Position numbers and translations under genes: made by a program. The notes beneath the pieces were generated by a model. That model worked only from the letters and a program-made list of their open reading frames with translations, did no database searches and was not told the origin of the DNA. This document shows positions 36,701-43,067 of a stretch of DNA of 64,000 nt, piece after piece (positions within the stretch are counted from its first letter, which is position 1; each line of letters opens with the position of its first letter). Source of the DNA: Chitinophaga agrisoli (lineage in GTDB: Bacteria; Bacteroidota; Bacteroidia; Chitinophagales; Chitinophagaceae); contig NZ_VUOC01000004.1 of NCBI RefSeq assembly GCF_008386695.1, forward strand, positions 684,327 through 748,326. Reading direction: 5' to 3'.

Positions 36701-37021
36701 GGTAAGGCGGGTATTGCGCAACAGCTCGTTCACCACCCAGGCAATATCTTTCTGGCGGGCGTTGATGCTGATGGCTTTGTAGGGCGCTACTACCTGCTCA
36801 TTATAGATGAAGAGGTAGCCGCTTTTCTCCTGGATGATGTTAAATGCTTCCTTCAGAGATTTACGCTGAATGGCGAGATCCATTTTCTCTTCCGGTACCT
36901 GTCCCCTGGTTGGGGCGGCCTGCATCAGCTGTATGCCAAGGAGCATTCCCATTAATAACAGATGCCCTGTTCTCATGACCTGCTTAATTACAGATACAAC
37001 ATTACTGGTACAAATTTTCAT
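33719..37021 (-). CDS. SusC/RagA-family TonB-dependent receptor with STN domain
   Basis: An 1100-aa outer-membrane transporter. After the signal peptide (about 37 residues) there is an STN domain (about 50-115), whose presence fits signalling to the FecR anti-sigma factor encoded upstream. Next comes a carboxypeptidase-like beta domain (about 140-215, KGRVVDGKGAPLPGVTV) and then the plug with EEVVVVGYGTQKKRDVTGA and IRGQRSIQGKNDPLIVMDGI, followed by the 22-strand barrel. Energy comes from TonB. The coding order sigma, FecR, SusC, SusD, GDPD is the standard trans-envelope regulated uptake locus, with SusD overlapping by one base. Confidence 0.95.
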   Translation of the reverse strand: MKICTSNVVSVIKQVMRTGHLLLMGMLLGIQLMQAAPTRGQVPEEKMDLAIQRKSLKEAFNIIQEKSGYLFIYNEQVVAPYKAISINARQKDIAWVVNELLRNTRLTYKVQNGKVIILEKEVTAPAPVKAVVKEAADDKLKGRVVDGKGAPLPGVTVQVKGAGRGSVTDGTGAFFVQAAAGEVLVVSMSGYISREITATADLNIVLQEDIKGLEEVVVVGYGTQKKRDVTGAMSTVQGKEISELPVTNAIQGLKGKIAGVDIASSGNEPGGSASILIRGQRSIQGKNDPLIVMDGIPLQNASLNEINPNDIASIDVLKDASSTAIYGSRGANGVLLITTKRGKVGKTNVNYDAYYGITSITKTLDLMDGAQFAQLRREAARTADPNNKYPADNTLFDDIALESIAKGRSTDWQDLIYHQGNRQNHQLSISGGKERTQFAISFNYFKENGIIDKTDYTRGSLRINLDHQVNDRLRFGVSSFVTRSVQNVTDNTVFDDALRTSPLGVPYDSTGALTFRPTNDEGQRVNPLMVIKNTIDQRYKTRVLASLFGEWDILKDLTYRLNVGPELETSSEGIFKGSLTDANQGGNPTASYTTGDVFAITIENILRYNHRFHKDHGLNVTLLQSSQQEIGNASGISVNKLPYEAQGYHNLQSAGEVTGVSSDYYKKLLLSYMARVNYDYKDRYLLTLTARADGSSVFAPGNKWGFFPSAAAAWRIDAEPFMQHARNIDALKLRVSYGSTGNNSIDPYKTFAILEKSPYSFGETGFNGFVPTTIANPDLRWEYTRELNFGVDFSVFKGRISGSVEHYIANTSNLLLPRSIPGSTGYTMVVQNIGATRNKGWEVSLSTVNLTTPSGFQWKTDLNFAFNKNQIVQLYGDGKDDLGNSWLIGQPINVIYYYNKVGVWQESEAAAATAAGFKPGMIKIEDVNGDKTYSDKDRKVIGSLMPGWTGGLTNHFLYKGWELTVVLNTRQDYMLYSQWYENNNRLAGRYNNLDVNYWTPENPTNDNPRPDKNQESVYLGSTLAFKDASFVRVKNMMLSYTLPQAWLQRAGIHNLRLNVSAENPFTFTSYKGQDPEYESDGTRALYPVTKMYSIGLNAGF

Positions 37022-37133
37022 ACCTTTGTACGGGTTTTAATAATTGATCAAATCGTTATTGAAAATCAGCCGGAGGATCAATTGGTGATTGGCGTTACGG
37101 ATTGACCACTTCCAGGCATTGCGCCGGTGAGGA

Positions 37134-37152
37134 TTGCCTTACCGGTTTTTTT
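37134..37152 (+). other. Hairpin with plus-strand T-run between fecR and susC
   Basis: CCGGTGAGG and CCTTACCGG pair with one mismatch and are followed on the plus strand by seven T. The genes here run on the minus strand, where the run reads as A. It could mark an antisense transcript end or an mRNA hairpin in the fecR-susC spacer (37022-37198). Confidence 0.35.
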
Positions 37153-37198
37153 ATGTGTGTATGTTATCCTTTTACATAGGCGGTGATTTTTAAGGTGA

Positions 37199-38128
37199 TC
37201 ATTTATTCAGCATGATAGTGTTCCCGTTTACCTGGTAGTGCAGGTTATTAGCCATGCTCAGGGCTTCCAGTACTTCGTTCAGCGGATCAGCTGCCTGGAA
37301 GCCGGCAGTGATGCGGTATGCCGCCAGTGATGCATTTGCAAAGCTGATCTTTACCTGGTATTTATACTCCAGCTGCATGGCGATGATATCGAGGCGTTCA
37401 TTATCAAACAGCAGGCGGCCGCTGGTCCAGCCGTTGATGGACTTTGCATCGATATGTTGCTTTTCCCATACCTGGTCTTTTGTGTGCAGGGTCATCTGCT
37501 CATCCGGCAGCAGGATCATCTCCTGCCCTGCCAGCTGGCGTAAGCTATCATCACACCTTACGGATACCTTACCCTGCTGCACCGTTACCTGTAACAATGC
37601 GAGGCGCTCATAGGCCCGTACATTGAACACCGTGCCCAATACCCGGGTACGTATACCGCCGGACTTTACGAAGAAAGGATGGTCCGGGTCCTGTTTTACG
37701 TCGATATTCATTTCGCCGGTGAGGAGCTGTACTTCGCGCTCGTTGCCTTTAAAAGCGGCGGGGTAGCGTAAACGGGTACCGGCGTTGAGCCATACAATAG
37801 AGCCATCGCTCAGCTGCAGGCGTAACGGATTGCCGTGTGCAGCATAAGCCTCCTGCCATTGTATTTTGGCGGGACGTAATTGCTGTACCAGCAGGTAGCC
37901 GATACCCAGTAATAATACCAGGGCGGCAGCTACCCTGAGCAAGGGGCGCATGCGTATTATTTTACGCGGCTGCTGTATGCGTTGTAAGAGTTGCTCCTGC
38001 AGTCCGGCCTGCTCCGGAGGCGCAATATCGCGGCGTGCGGAAAGTTGCTGCCGGTACCATTCTTCTACCAGTAGTTGCTCTTCCGGCGTGCATTGACCTG
38101 CCACGTAGCGCTTTAATAAATCTTTCAT
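37199..38128 (-). CDS. FecR-family anti-sigma factor
   Basis: A 309-aa inner-membrane protein that holds an ECF sigma factor in check and senses the cognate TonB receptor. The N-terminal cytoplasmic part (MKDLLKRYVAGQCTPEEQ) binds sigma, one membrane span lies at about residues 63-82, and the periplasmic part contains the FecR domain (LSDGSIVWLNAGTRLRYPA, then EVQLLTGEMNIDVKQD) and a DUF4974-like C-terminus. Its partner is probably the sigma factor at 39836, although another gene and two repeat-rich spacers lie between. It should receive the signal from the STN domain of the SusC protein just downstream. Confidence 0.93.
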   Translation of the reverse strand: MKDLLKRYVAGQCTPEEQLLVEEWYRQQLSARRDIAPPEQAGLQEQLLQRIQQPRKIIRMRPLLRVAAALVLLLGIGYLLVQQLRPAKIQWQEAYAAHGNPLRLQLSDGSIVWLNAGTRLRYPAAFKGNEREVQLLTGEMNIDVKQDPDHPFFVKSGGIRTRVLGTVFNVRAYERLALLQVTVQQGKVSVRCDDSLRQLAGQEMILLPDEQMTLHTKDQVWEKQHIDAKSINGWTSGRLLFDNERLDIIAMQLEYKYQVKISFANASLAAYRITAGFQAADPLNEVLEALSMANNLHYQVNGNTIMLNK

Positions 38129-38667
38129 TTGTTGGTTATGATGCCAGCGTTTAAGCCAGATACGTATAATAGACAGGTGAAAGGAACGGAAGGGGTAGAT
38201 GGGTGTATTAAGCTAATGTTAAGAGAATTTTGGGGATGGTGGGTGGTATTAATATGGTATAACGGCAGATCGTACAAGCATAGACGACGGAAGGAGCCAG
38301 CATAGTGCAAGGAAAGAGCAAGTCAAGGTGGATAAAAGGTGGACTTTGTATGGAAATTGGGCGAATTTCAGGCGGAAGGTGATTGATGAGGGGTGGATAA
38401 GGGGGAGAGCGTGATGCGATAGATTATTGAGGGAGATTTTGGCGATGGATGTAGTGGTTTGAGGAAGATTTGGGGATGATTATAGTGTTTTGAGAAGCGT
38501 AAGCGGTGGATGGAGGGCGGGGAAAGCGCGATTTTGATGGCAATGGGCATGAGGGGGCAAATCGCTTGCATTGAGGTAACAGCAATATTGATTGTTGATA
38601 AACACGGCTGAGGGTATATCCAGCATCCTGGAAGGAATACCGGCAATATACCAGGATGAAGGACGGC
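38129..38667. other. Repeat-bearing purine-rich spacer between fecR and the inserted gene
   Basis: Over 500 bases with strong strand asymmetry (G-rich on the plus strand). Frames on either strand have biased, low-information translations and are rejected as genes. An imperfect tandem repeat of about 31 bases, GATTTTGGCGATGGATG-like, lies near 38432-38495. No promoter was fixed. Confidence 0.5.
38624..38658 (-). terminator. Hairpin after the inserted gene
   Basis: CATCCTGG (38624-38631) pairs perfectly with CCAGGATG (38651-38658), starting 10 bases beyond the minus-strand stop at 38668. It is short but well placed as a terminator, and if so would uncouple fecR from the sigma-factor transcript. 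Confidence 0.5.
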
Positions 38668-39612
38668 CTATTCCAGTTGCGGAAATGACGGCGACAATTT
38701 GCTGTAAGCGTTGGCATTGGCAAAACCGGCCAGCGTATGCGGCATGATGTAGCGCTTCTGCGCCTGGCCGTATGCCGGGCGTTTGCCTTTACCCTTCTTC
38801 CCTACCGGCTTTTGTACTGGTACAACAGGCGGTATAACGGTTACGATGTCTGCGGCCATATAACGGCGGTCATGGAAGGGATAGACCTCACCGTTGCAGC
38901 TGGTGCAGGCACGTAGTTGCAGGACCACGAACAATGTGCCTTTACCGGGTACAGAAAGCGGGAGATCCAAGCCATTAAAGGGCTGGTCCTGCCCTTTGCA
39001 GGATGTATCCAGTTGAATGACTTCGAGGGACTCGTCTATGCCGGTTATGCAGCGCTCTGCAAAGTTGATGCGCACGGCTATGGCATGGACTTCCATATGG
39101 GTGGCTTTTTGGGGCATGCGCACCAGCTGGGCGGGTATTTGCAATATACCTTCGGGTGTGTAGGTAGCCGGCTGATTTAATATACCTTCCAGGCCGGTAT
39201 GAGGATTAAAGCGGAAACCTTTTAGCGACTGCAGCTGATGGTGCTCCGGGTTTGGCAGGGTTTGCGATAAGCGCTGCGATAGCTGATCTGCGGTGGCGTG
39301 GCCAGCGAAACGATCGTTTGCAGGCGTATATGATGGAGACACAGGCGGTTCTTTGGCCGCCAGTATCATCGCGCGGTTTAAACGGTTGACCAGCGTACCA
39401 TCGCTACGGGTATCCAGCAGTGGGACGATTGCCTGGCGGATCAGTTTTCCCTTGCGGCTGATAATGCCGAATGCGTGGGCGGCCTGCCGGGTAGCCGCGG
39501 TTTGATGTACGTATTCCGGACGCCGGCGGATGATATGGTCTTTGTTCCGGCGGTAGCCGGTGAAATCACCCAGCTTGCCGGTGAATTTGATAATGCCTGA
39601 TTGCTTTGCCAT
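38668..39612 (-). CDS. Hypothetical protein inserted between sigma and FecR genes
   Basis: A 314-aa basic protein with no signal peptide. Its N-terminus, MAKQSGIIKFTGKLGDFTGY followed by a basic stretch RRRPEYVHQ and then AFGIISRKGKLIRQAIVPLL, resembles a set of Bacteroidota proteins of unknown function that begin with MAKQxGIIK. The later half is beta-rich and contains CTSCNGEVYPFHD, a pair of cysteines with possible metal binding. The C-terminus has a lysine-rich linker (VGKKGKGKR). It lies between the ECF sigma gene and fecR, where such operons normally have nothing. Function unknown. Confidence 0.65.
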   Translation of the reverse strand: MAKQSGIIKFTGKLGDFTGYRRNKDHIIRRRPEYVHQTAATRQAAHAFGIISRKGKLIRQAIVPLLDTRSDGTLVNRLNRAMILAAKEPPVSPSYTPANDRFAGHATADQLSQRLSQTLPNPEHHQLQSLKGFRFNPHTGLEGILNQPATYTPEGILQIPAQLVRMPQKATHMEVHAIAVRINFAERCITGIDESLEVIQLDTSCKGQDQPFNGLDLPLSVPGKGTLFVVLQLRACTSCNGEVYPFHDRRYMAADIVTVIPPVVPVQKPVGKKGKGKRPAYGQAQKRYIMPHTLAGFANANAYSKLSPSFPQLE

Positions 39613-39728
39613 AATACATTAAGTTTTTCATTATGAGGTTATTGTTTTTAATGAATAGCATTCAATTTAAGGAAAATGGAGGGATTGCTAAAATTGATTT
39701 TTTTTAGCAGAAAGGGGCGGTGGAGGGT

Positions 39729-39760
39729 GTGCGGATGTGCAGATGTGTGGATGTACGGAT
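39729..39760. repeat. Four tandem degenerate octamers (GTGYRGAT-like)
   Basis: GTGCGGAT, GTGCAGAT, GTGTGGAT and GTACGGAT follow each other without a gap. About 12 bases on, an 18-base unit is imperfectly doubled (39773-39790 and 39793-39810, GCATGTGGTGAGACGG-like). The spacer 39613-39835 separates the sigma gene from the inserted gene. The tract could change length by slippage. Confidence 0.65.
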
Positions 39761-39835
39761 CGAGGTAGTCAAGCATGTGGTGAGACGGTAGAGCGTGTGG
39801 TGAGGCGGCGGAATTCGGGGAAGTGGCAAGAACTA

Positions 39836-40417
39836 TCAAAACAACAATGGAAAATGCGACAGCTTATGCTTTAGCGTGCGGATGGCATTACTGATCTGTT
39901 TCTTTACGGTTTCCTGGGAGAGCTGCAGCTGGCCGGCGATCTCTTTATGAGAGAGGGCGGTTTTCCGGCTCAGTTCAAATACTTCGCGCATGCGGGCGGG
40001 CAGCTGGCCTATTTCATATTCTATGTAGGCGGCAAGCTCTTTTTCCGTCATGTGCTGAAGGGTGGAATGATCTGCGCTGGAAAGGAATTGTTTGAGGGAA
40101 TCCAGGTGATGGCGGTAGGTACGTTTATGCGCGAGCAGGTTAAGCACGCGGTTGCGCACCGCGGTATATAAATAAGCGGCCAGCGGTCCTGATAACTCAA
40201 TACCGCCGGCTTTTGTCCATATTGTAGTGAAAATTTCCTGTACTACATCCTGGGCATCCTGTTCGTGCTCGAGCATGCGGTATGCCTGGTAATAGAGCAC
40301 GCCCCAGAAGCGTTTGTACAACTCTTCAAATGCGGGCGCTACGCCTTGCTGGAACTGCAAAAGCAGCTCCTCATCATTTAGTTCACTTAATTGACCAGGA
40401 ATAGCGACGTGATACAT
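39836..40417 (-). CDS. ECF RNA polymerase sigma factor (FecI-like)
   Basis: A 193-aa sigma-70 family ECF factor. Region 2 (about residues 25-90) has the core-binding FEELYKRFWGVLYYQAYRML and DAQDVVQEIFTTIW motifs; region 4 (about 137-182) has LPARMREVFELSRKTALSHK and the helix-turn-helix LQLSQETVKKQISNAIRTLK. It should direct transcription of the susC-susD-GDPD genes when released by the FecR protein. It heads the locus and has a candidate -7 element at 40461-40468. In most Bacteroidota loci the fecR gene follows within a few bases, which is not the case here. Confidence 0.93.
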   Translation of the reverse strand: MYHVAIPGQLSELNDEELLLQFQQGVAPAFEELYKRFWGVLYYQAYRMLEHEQDAQDVVQEIFTTIWTKAGGIELSGPLAAYLYTAVRNRVLNLLAHKRTYRHHLDSLKQFLSSADHSTLQHMTEKELAAYIEYEIGQLPARMREVFELSRKTALSHKEIAGQLQLSQETVKKQISNAIRTLKHKLSHFPLLF

Positions 40418-40460
40418 ACTGTCCTTGCGTTACAGGCTGCAATATGCGCCTCAGTGCAGG

Positions 40461-40468
40461 CAAAATTA
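40461..40468 (-). promoter_or_regulatory. Candidate -7 promoter element for the sigma gene
   Basis: On the minus strand this reads TAATTTTG, matching TAnnTTTG, 44 bases before the sigma factor ATG at 40417. A -33 element is not clear. Confidence 0.4.
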
Positions 40469-40525
40469 CTCCGGGTAGCGGGATATTTTATATTAAATTA
40501 GTATGAACACATGCGCGGAGGCAGC

Positions 40526-40954
40526 CTACTGCATGGTAAGCAAGGTAACATGTGCGGCAACCGCCTGCCAAACGCCCTTCCTTTTTATATAGAGGTCCGA
40601 GTAACAATTTGTGCCATGCATGGTCTGCTGATCTGTCTGAATTGAAAAGTGTGTGTACGAAGTGACCAGCGCTGTTTGTCCGAATACTCTTATGGTGGTG
40701 CTGTCAATTTCGGCGGTGGTTGTTATATCTGCCGCGCCTACATTCCGGATGATGTCTGTTTTGTTTAGCTTATTGCCCTTAGGTGCGATCATGATCATAT
40801 CGTCTGCCAGGATCTGCTGCATGGCAGCCGTGTCTTTTGTGGCATAGCTGGCGATCCAGTTACGATTGAGCCGGCTGATAATAGCGCTGTCTGATTCCTG
40901 GCCAAAGCTAGTGAATGGGATCAGTATTAGTGAGAGTAAAAATAAATGGTGCAT
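40526..40954 (-). CDS. Secreted NTF2-like (DUF4440-type) protein
   Basis: A 142-aa exported protein with a short signal peptide (ending TSFGQ at about residue 19). The mature part is an NTF2/SnoaL fold: an N-terminal helix with RLNRNWIASYATKDTAAMQQ, the ILADDMIMIAPKG strand, and the C-terminal strands TNCYSDLYIKRKGVWQAVAA. DUF4440 members bind small ligands in a conical pocket, and some are enzymes. No substrate can be assigned. It is upstream of the sigma gene on the same strand with 108 bases between; cotranscription is possible but the sigma gene has its own candidate promoter. Confidence 0.8.
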   Translation of the reverse strand: MHHLFLLSLILIPFTSFGQESDSAIISRLNRNWIASYATKDTAAMQQILADDMIMIAPKGNKLNKTDIIRNVGAADITTTAEIDSTTIRVFGQTALVTSYTHFSIQTDQQTMHGTNCYSDLYIKRKGVWQAVAAHVTLLTMQ

Positions 40955-41026
40955 TGCACGATAAGTTTTAATAAAGATAATTATTCAGCTTATACGCGCT
41001 CCGGCTTTTCGTACTAAAAAAAAGAA

Positions 41027-41049
41027 CCGTTCCCAATACCGGGAACGGT
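41027..41049 (-). terminator. Intrinsic terminator after the aldo-keto reductase gene
   Basis: ACCGTTCCC and GGGAACGGT pair perfectly around a six-base loop. On the minus strand the stem is followed by TTCTTTTTTTTT, a classic U-run. Exact right boundary is within a base or two. Confidence 0.85.
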
Positions 41050-41084
41050 CCGTTGTTCACTTACACTATAACAACAAAAACAAA

Positions 41085-41933
41085 TTACCTGGACAGTTCT
41101 TCAAATTCTTCGTCGCTCAGGTCTATTTCTGCCGCCTTCAGGTTTTCCAGCAGGTGTGCAAGGGAGCGGGTGCCGGGTATGAGCAGGATGTTGTCTGCAC
41201 GTTTCAGCAGCCATGCCAGCGCTATCTGGGCGGTGGTTGCCTTATGACTGGCGGCGATACGGTCAATCTTATCCGCCATGGATTCCGGGCCGCTGGCCAG
41301 CGGGAACCAGGGAATAAAGGCCATATTGCGGGACACGGTGTAATCCAGCACGTCTTCCCACTGGCGGTTACCCAGGTTGTACAGGTTCTGTACGGATACG
41401 ATGGGCAGGATCTTCTCTGCCTGTTCGATCTGCGCCACGTTCACTTCTGACAGGCCCACAAAGCGGATCTTGCCGGCTTTAACGGCATCCACCACAGGGG
41501 CGAGGGTTTCCTCTACCGGTACATTAGGATCAAAGCGGTGCAGCTGCCACAGGTCGATAGTATCTACCCTGAGGCGTTTAAGGCTGCCTTCGATGTTTTC
41601 ACGGATAAAGTCCGGTTTGCCATTGGGTATCCACTGGCCGGGGCCGGGGCGGTTAAAGCCGCCTTTAGTGGCGATCACCAAGCCGGGTTTGTAGGGATAT
41701 AAAGCGTCTGCGATAAGGGATTCGTTCAATTTGGGCCCGTAGGCTTCTGCGGTGTCTATGAAGTTCACCCCATCGGCTACCGCGGCCTGCAAAACCTTTT
41801 TTGCATTGTCGCGGTCTGCTGCCTCGCCAAAGACGCCTTCGCCGGTGAGCTGCATACCGCCATATCCCATTCTGTTGATCTCGAGCTGGCCACCCAGTTG
41901 GAAGGTCAATGATGTTTTGCTTTTTGTTGTCAT
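41085..41933 (-). CDS. Aldo-keto reductase
   Basis: A 282-aa NAD(P)H-dependent aldo-keto reductase. The barrel starts after LEINRMGYGGMQLTG; the catalytic Asp and Tyr are in NFIDTAEAYGPKLNE, Lys in VIATKGGF and His in LWQLHRFDPN. GTRSLAHLLENLKAA is the usual cofactor-binding end. It belongs to the general AKR group that includes YdbC-like pyridoxal reductases, but the substrate cannot be told. It is only distantly similar to the other AKR at 20789. It is monocistronic, ending at a strong terminator. Confidence 0.9.
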   Translation of the reverse strand: MTTKSKTSLTFQLGGQLEINRMGYGGMQLTGEGVFGEAADRDNAKKVLQAAVADGVNFIDTAEAYGPKLNESLIADALYPYKPGLVIATKGGFNRPGPGQWIPNGKPDFIRENIEGSLKRLRVDTIDLWQLHRFDPNVPVEETLAPVVDAVKAGKIRFVGLSEVNVAQIEQAEKILPIVSVQNLYNLGNRQWEDVLDYTVSRNMAFIPWFPLASGPESMADKIDRIAASHKATTAQIALAWLLKRADNILLIPGTRSLAHLLENLKAAEIDLSDEEFEELSR

Positions 41934-42052
41934 TTTGATTAAAGTTTATGGGTATAAAGGTGGGATAAAATTCCGGAGGGATCGTTGTTAAAAACAAAGG
42001 TTAACTTATGAATATCAAAGATGGGGTAGCGATGGGACCGCTGTAAGAAAAA

Positions 42053-42080
42053 CGGGGCTGTATCTTACGATACAGCCCCG
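42053..42080 (-). terminator. Intrinsic terminator of the giant-adhesin operon
   Basis: CGGGGCTGTATC (42053-42064) pairs perfectly with GATACAGCCCCG (42069-42080) around TTAC. Minus-strand sequence continues TTTTTC. It lies 22 bases past the stop of the porP/sprF-like gene. Confidence 0.9.
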
Positions 42081-42101
42081 CCTGTTAGAATGTCTATGAT
42101 A

Positions 42102-43067
42102 TTATTTAAAAAGATCGATGGTGGCGCCTATCTCATAGGTACCGTCTACATAAGTGCGGATACCGCCTGTTTGCGTGGTGTACATTACCTGCAACCTTAC
42201 CGTTTGCGCGATATTCACACCAGCGCCGGCGGTGATGCTTTTAGTGGTATGGTACATGGCCATTACGTTGGCTACATTATTCAGGAAGCCTACGTTAAAG
42301 CCGGCATCCAGGATATTGTCGTACCCTCTTACGCCGCGATAACAAAGCTTAGGCTCAAAGCTGCTTACTGCGCCCTGTTCCGGTGTGAACTTATAGGAGG
42401 CGGCGGAGAAAAAGATGGTACCGCCATCTACGGCTTTATTATCACCGGTAAACAAACTTCTTACGTTAGGCAAGGCGGCCTGGATGTTCCAGTGGCCATC
42501 TGTATAGGCCATGCCGTATTCGCCTTCAAAGTAGTTGTCACGGCGGTTAAAAGCGCCCAGTGACGGATCGTCCGCATCCCCGTTCACGCTCTTATAATCC
42601 AGGCGCTGCACACTTACAGCCAGGGAAAGGCCAAAGTGCAGGGTTTGCCCGTTATCGCCCAGGGGCAGATGGTAACCATAGGTAAGCGCCACGCGGGTGC
42701 GTTGCATCAAGCCTGCTTCATCGTTGAAGAGGTGGATGCCGGCTCCTACCCTACTACCCAGGAGCATGTCTGCGGAGAAGAACTGGGTGCGCGGGGCGCC
42801 GTCAATCCCGTTCCACTGGTTGCGGTAGGCCCCGTTTATATGCAGGCCGGTATCTGCGCCCGCCATGGCCGGGTTGGCCAGGTACTGGTTCTGGAAATAC
42901 TGGGTACCGGAGGGCTCCAGCAGGGCCTGGGTGTTACTCAGGCTCTGCGCCATAGCCTGCTGGCTGCAAAGGCCTGCGGTCAGTAATACACAACAAAACA
43001 GTAACGCACGCATATGATTAGTATATAAAAATGAATAACGCATGATATCATAGTTTAACCGGATCAT
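42102..43067 (-). CDS. PorP/SprF-family T9SS-associated outer-membrane protein
   Basis: A 321-aa outer-membrane beta-barrel of the PorP/SprF family, which helps T9SS substrates with type B C-terminal domains reach the cell surface. The mature start has the family phrase TQYFQNQYLANPAMAG, followed by GAYRNQWNGIDGAPRTQFFS and a run of amphipathic strands ending in Phe-Lys. A signal peptide (MRALLFCCVLLTAG...AMAQ) starts at the Met at 43013. The longer start at 43067 would overlap the adhesin stop as ATGA, which suits translational coupling but lengthens the signal. It directly follows the type B adhesin, its expected partner. Confidence 0.9.
   Translation of the reverse strand: MIRLNYDIMRYSFLYTNHMRALLFCCVLLTAGLCSQQAMAQSLSNTQALLEPSGTQYFQNQYLANPAMAGADTGLHINGAYRNQWNGIDGAPRTQFFSADMLLGSRVGAGIHLFNDEAGLMQRTRVALTYGYHLPLGDNGQTLHFGLSLAVSVQRLDYKSVNGDADDPSLGAFNRRDNYFEGEYGMAYTDGHWNIQAALPNVRSLFTGDNKAVDGGTIFFSAASYKFTPEQGAVSSFEPKLCYRGVRGYDNILDAGFNVGFLNNVANVMAMYHTTKSITAGAGVNIAQTVRLQVMYTTQTGGIRTYVDGTYEIGATIDLFK

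Noticed and set aside
38368-38723. 92- and 99-codon minus-strand frames between fecR and the inserted gene
   Set aside because: Both are Pro/Ser/His/Ile-biased translations of G-rich spacer and overlap each other in different frames.
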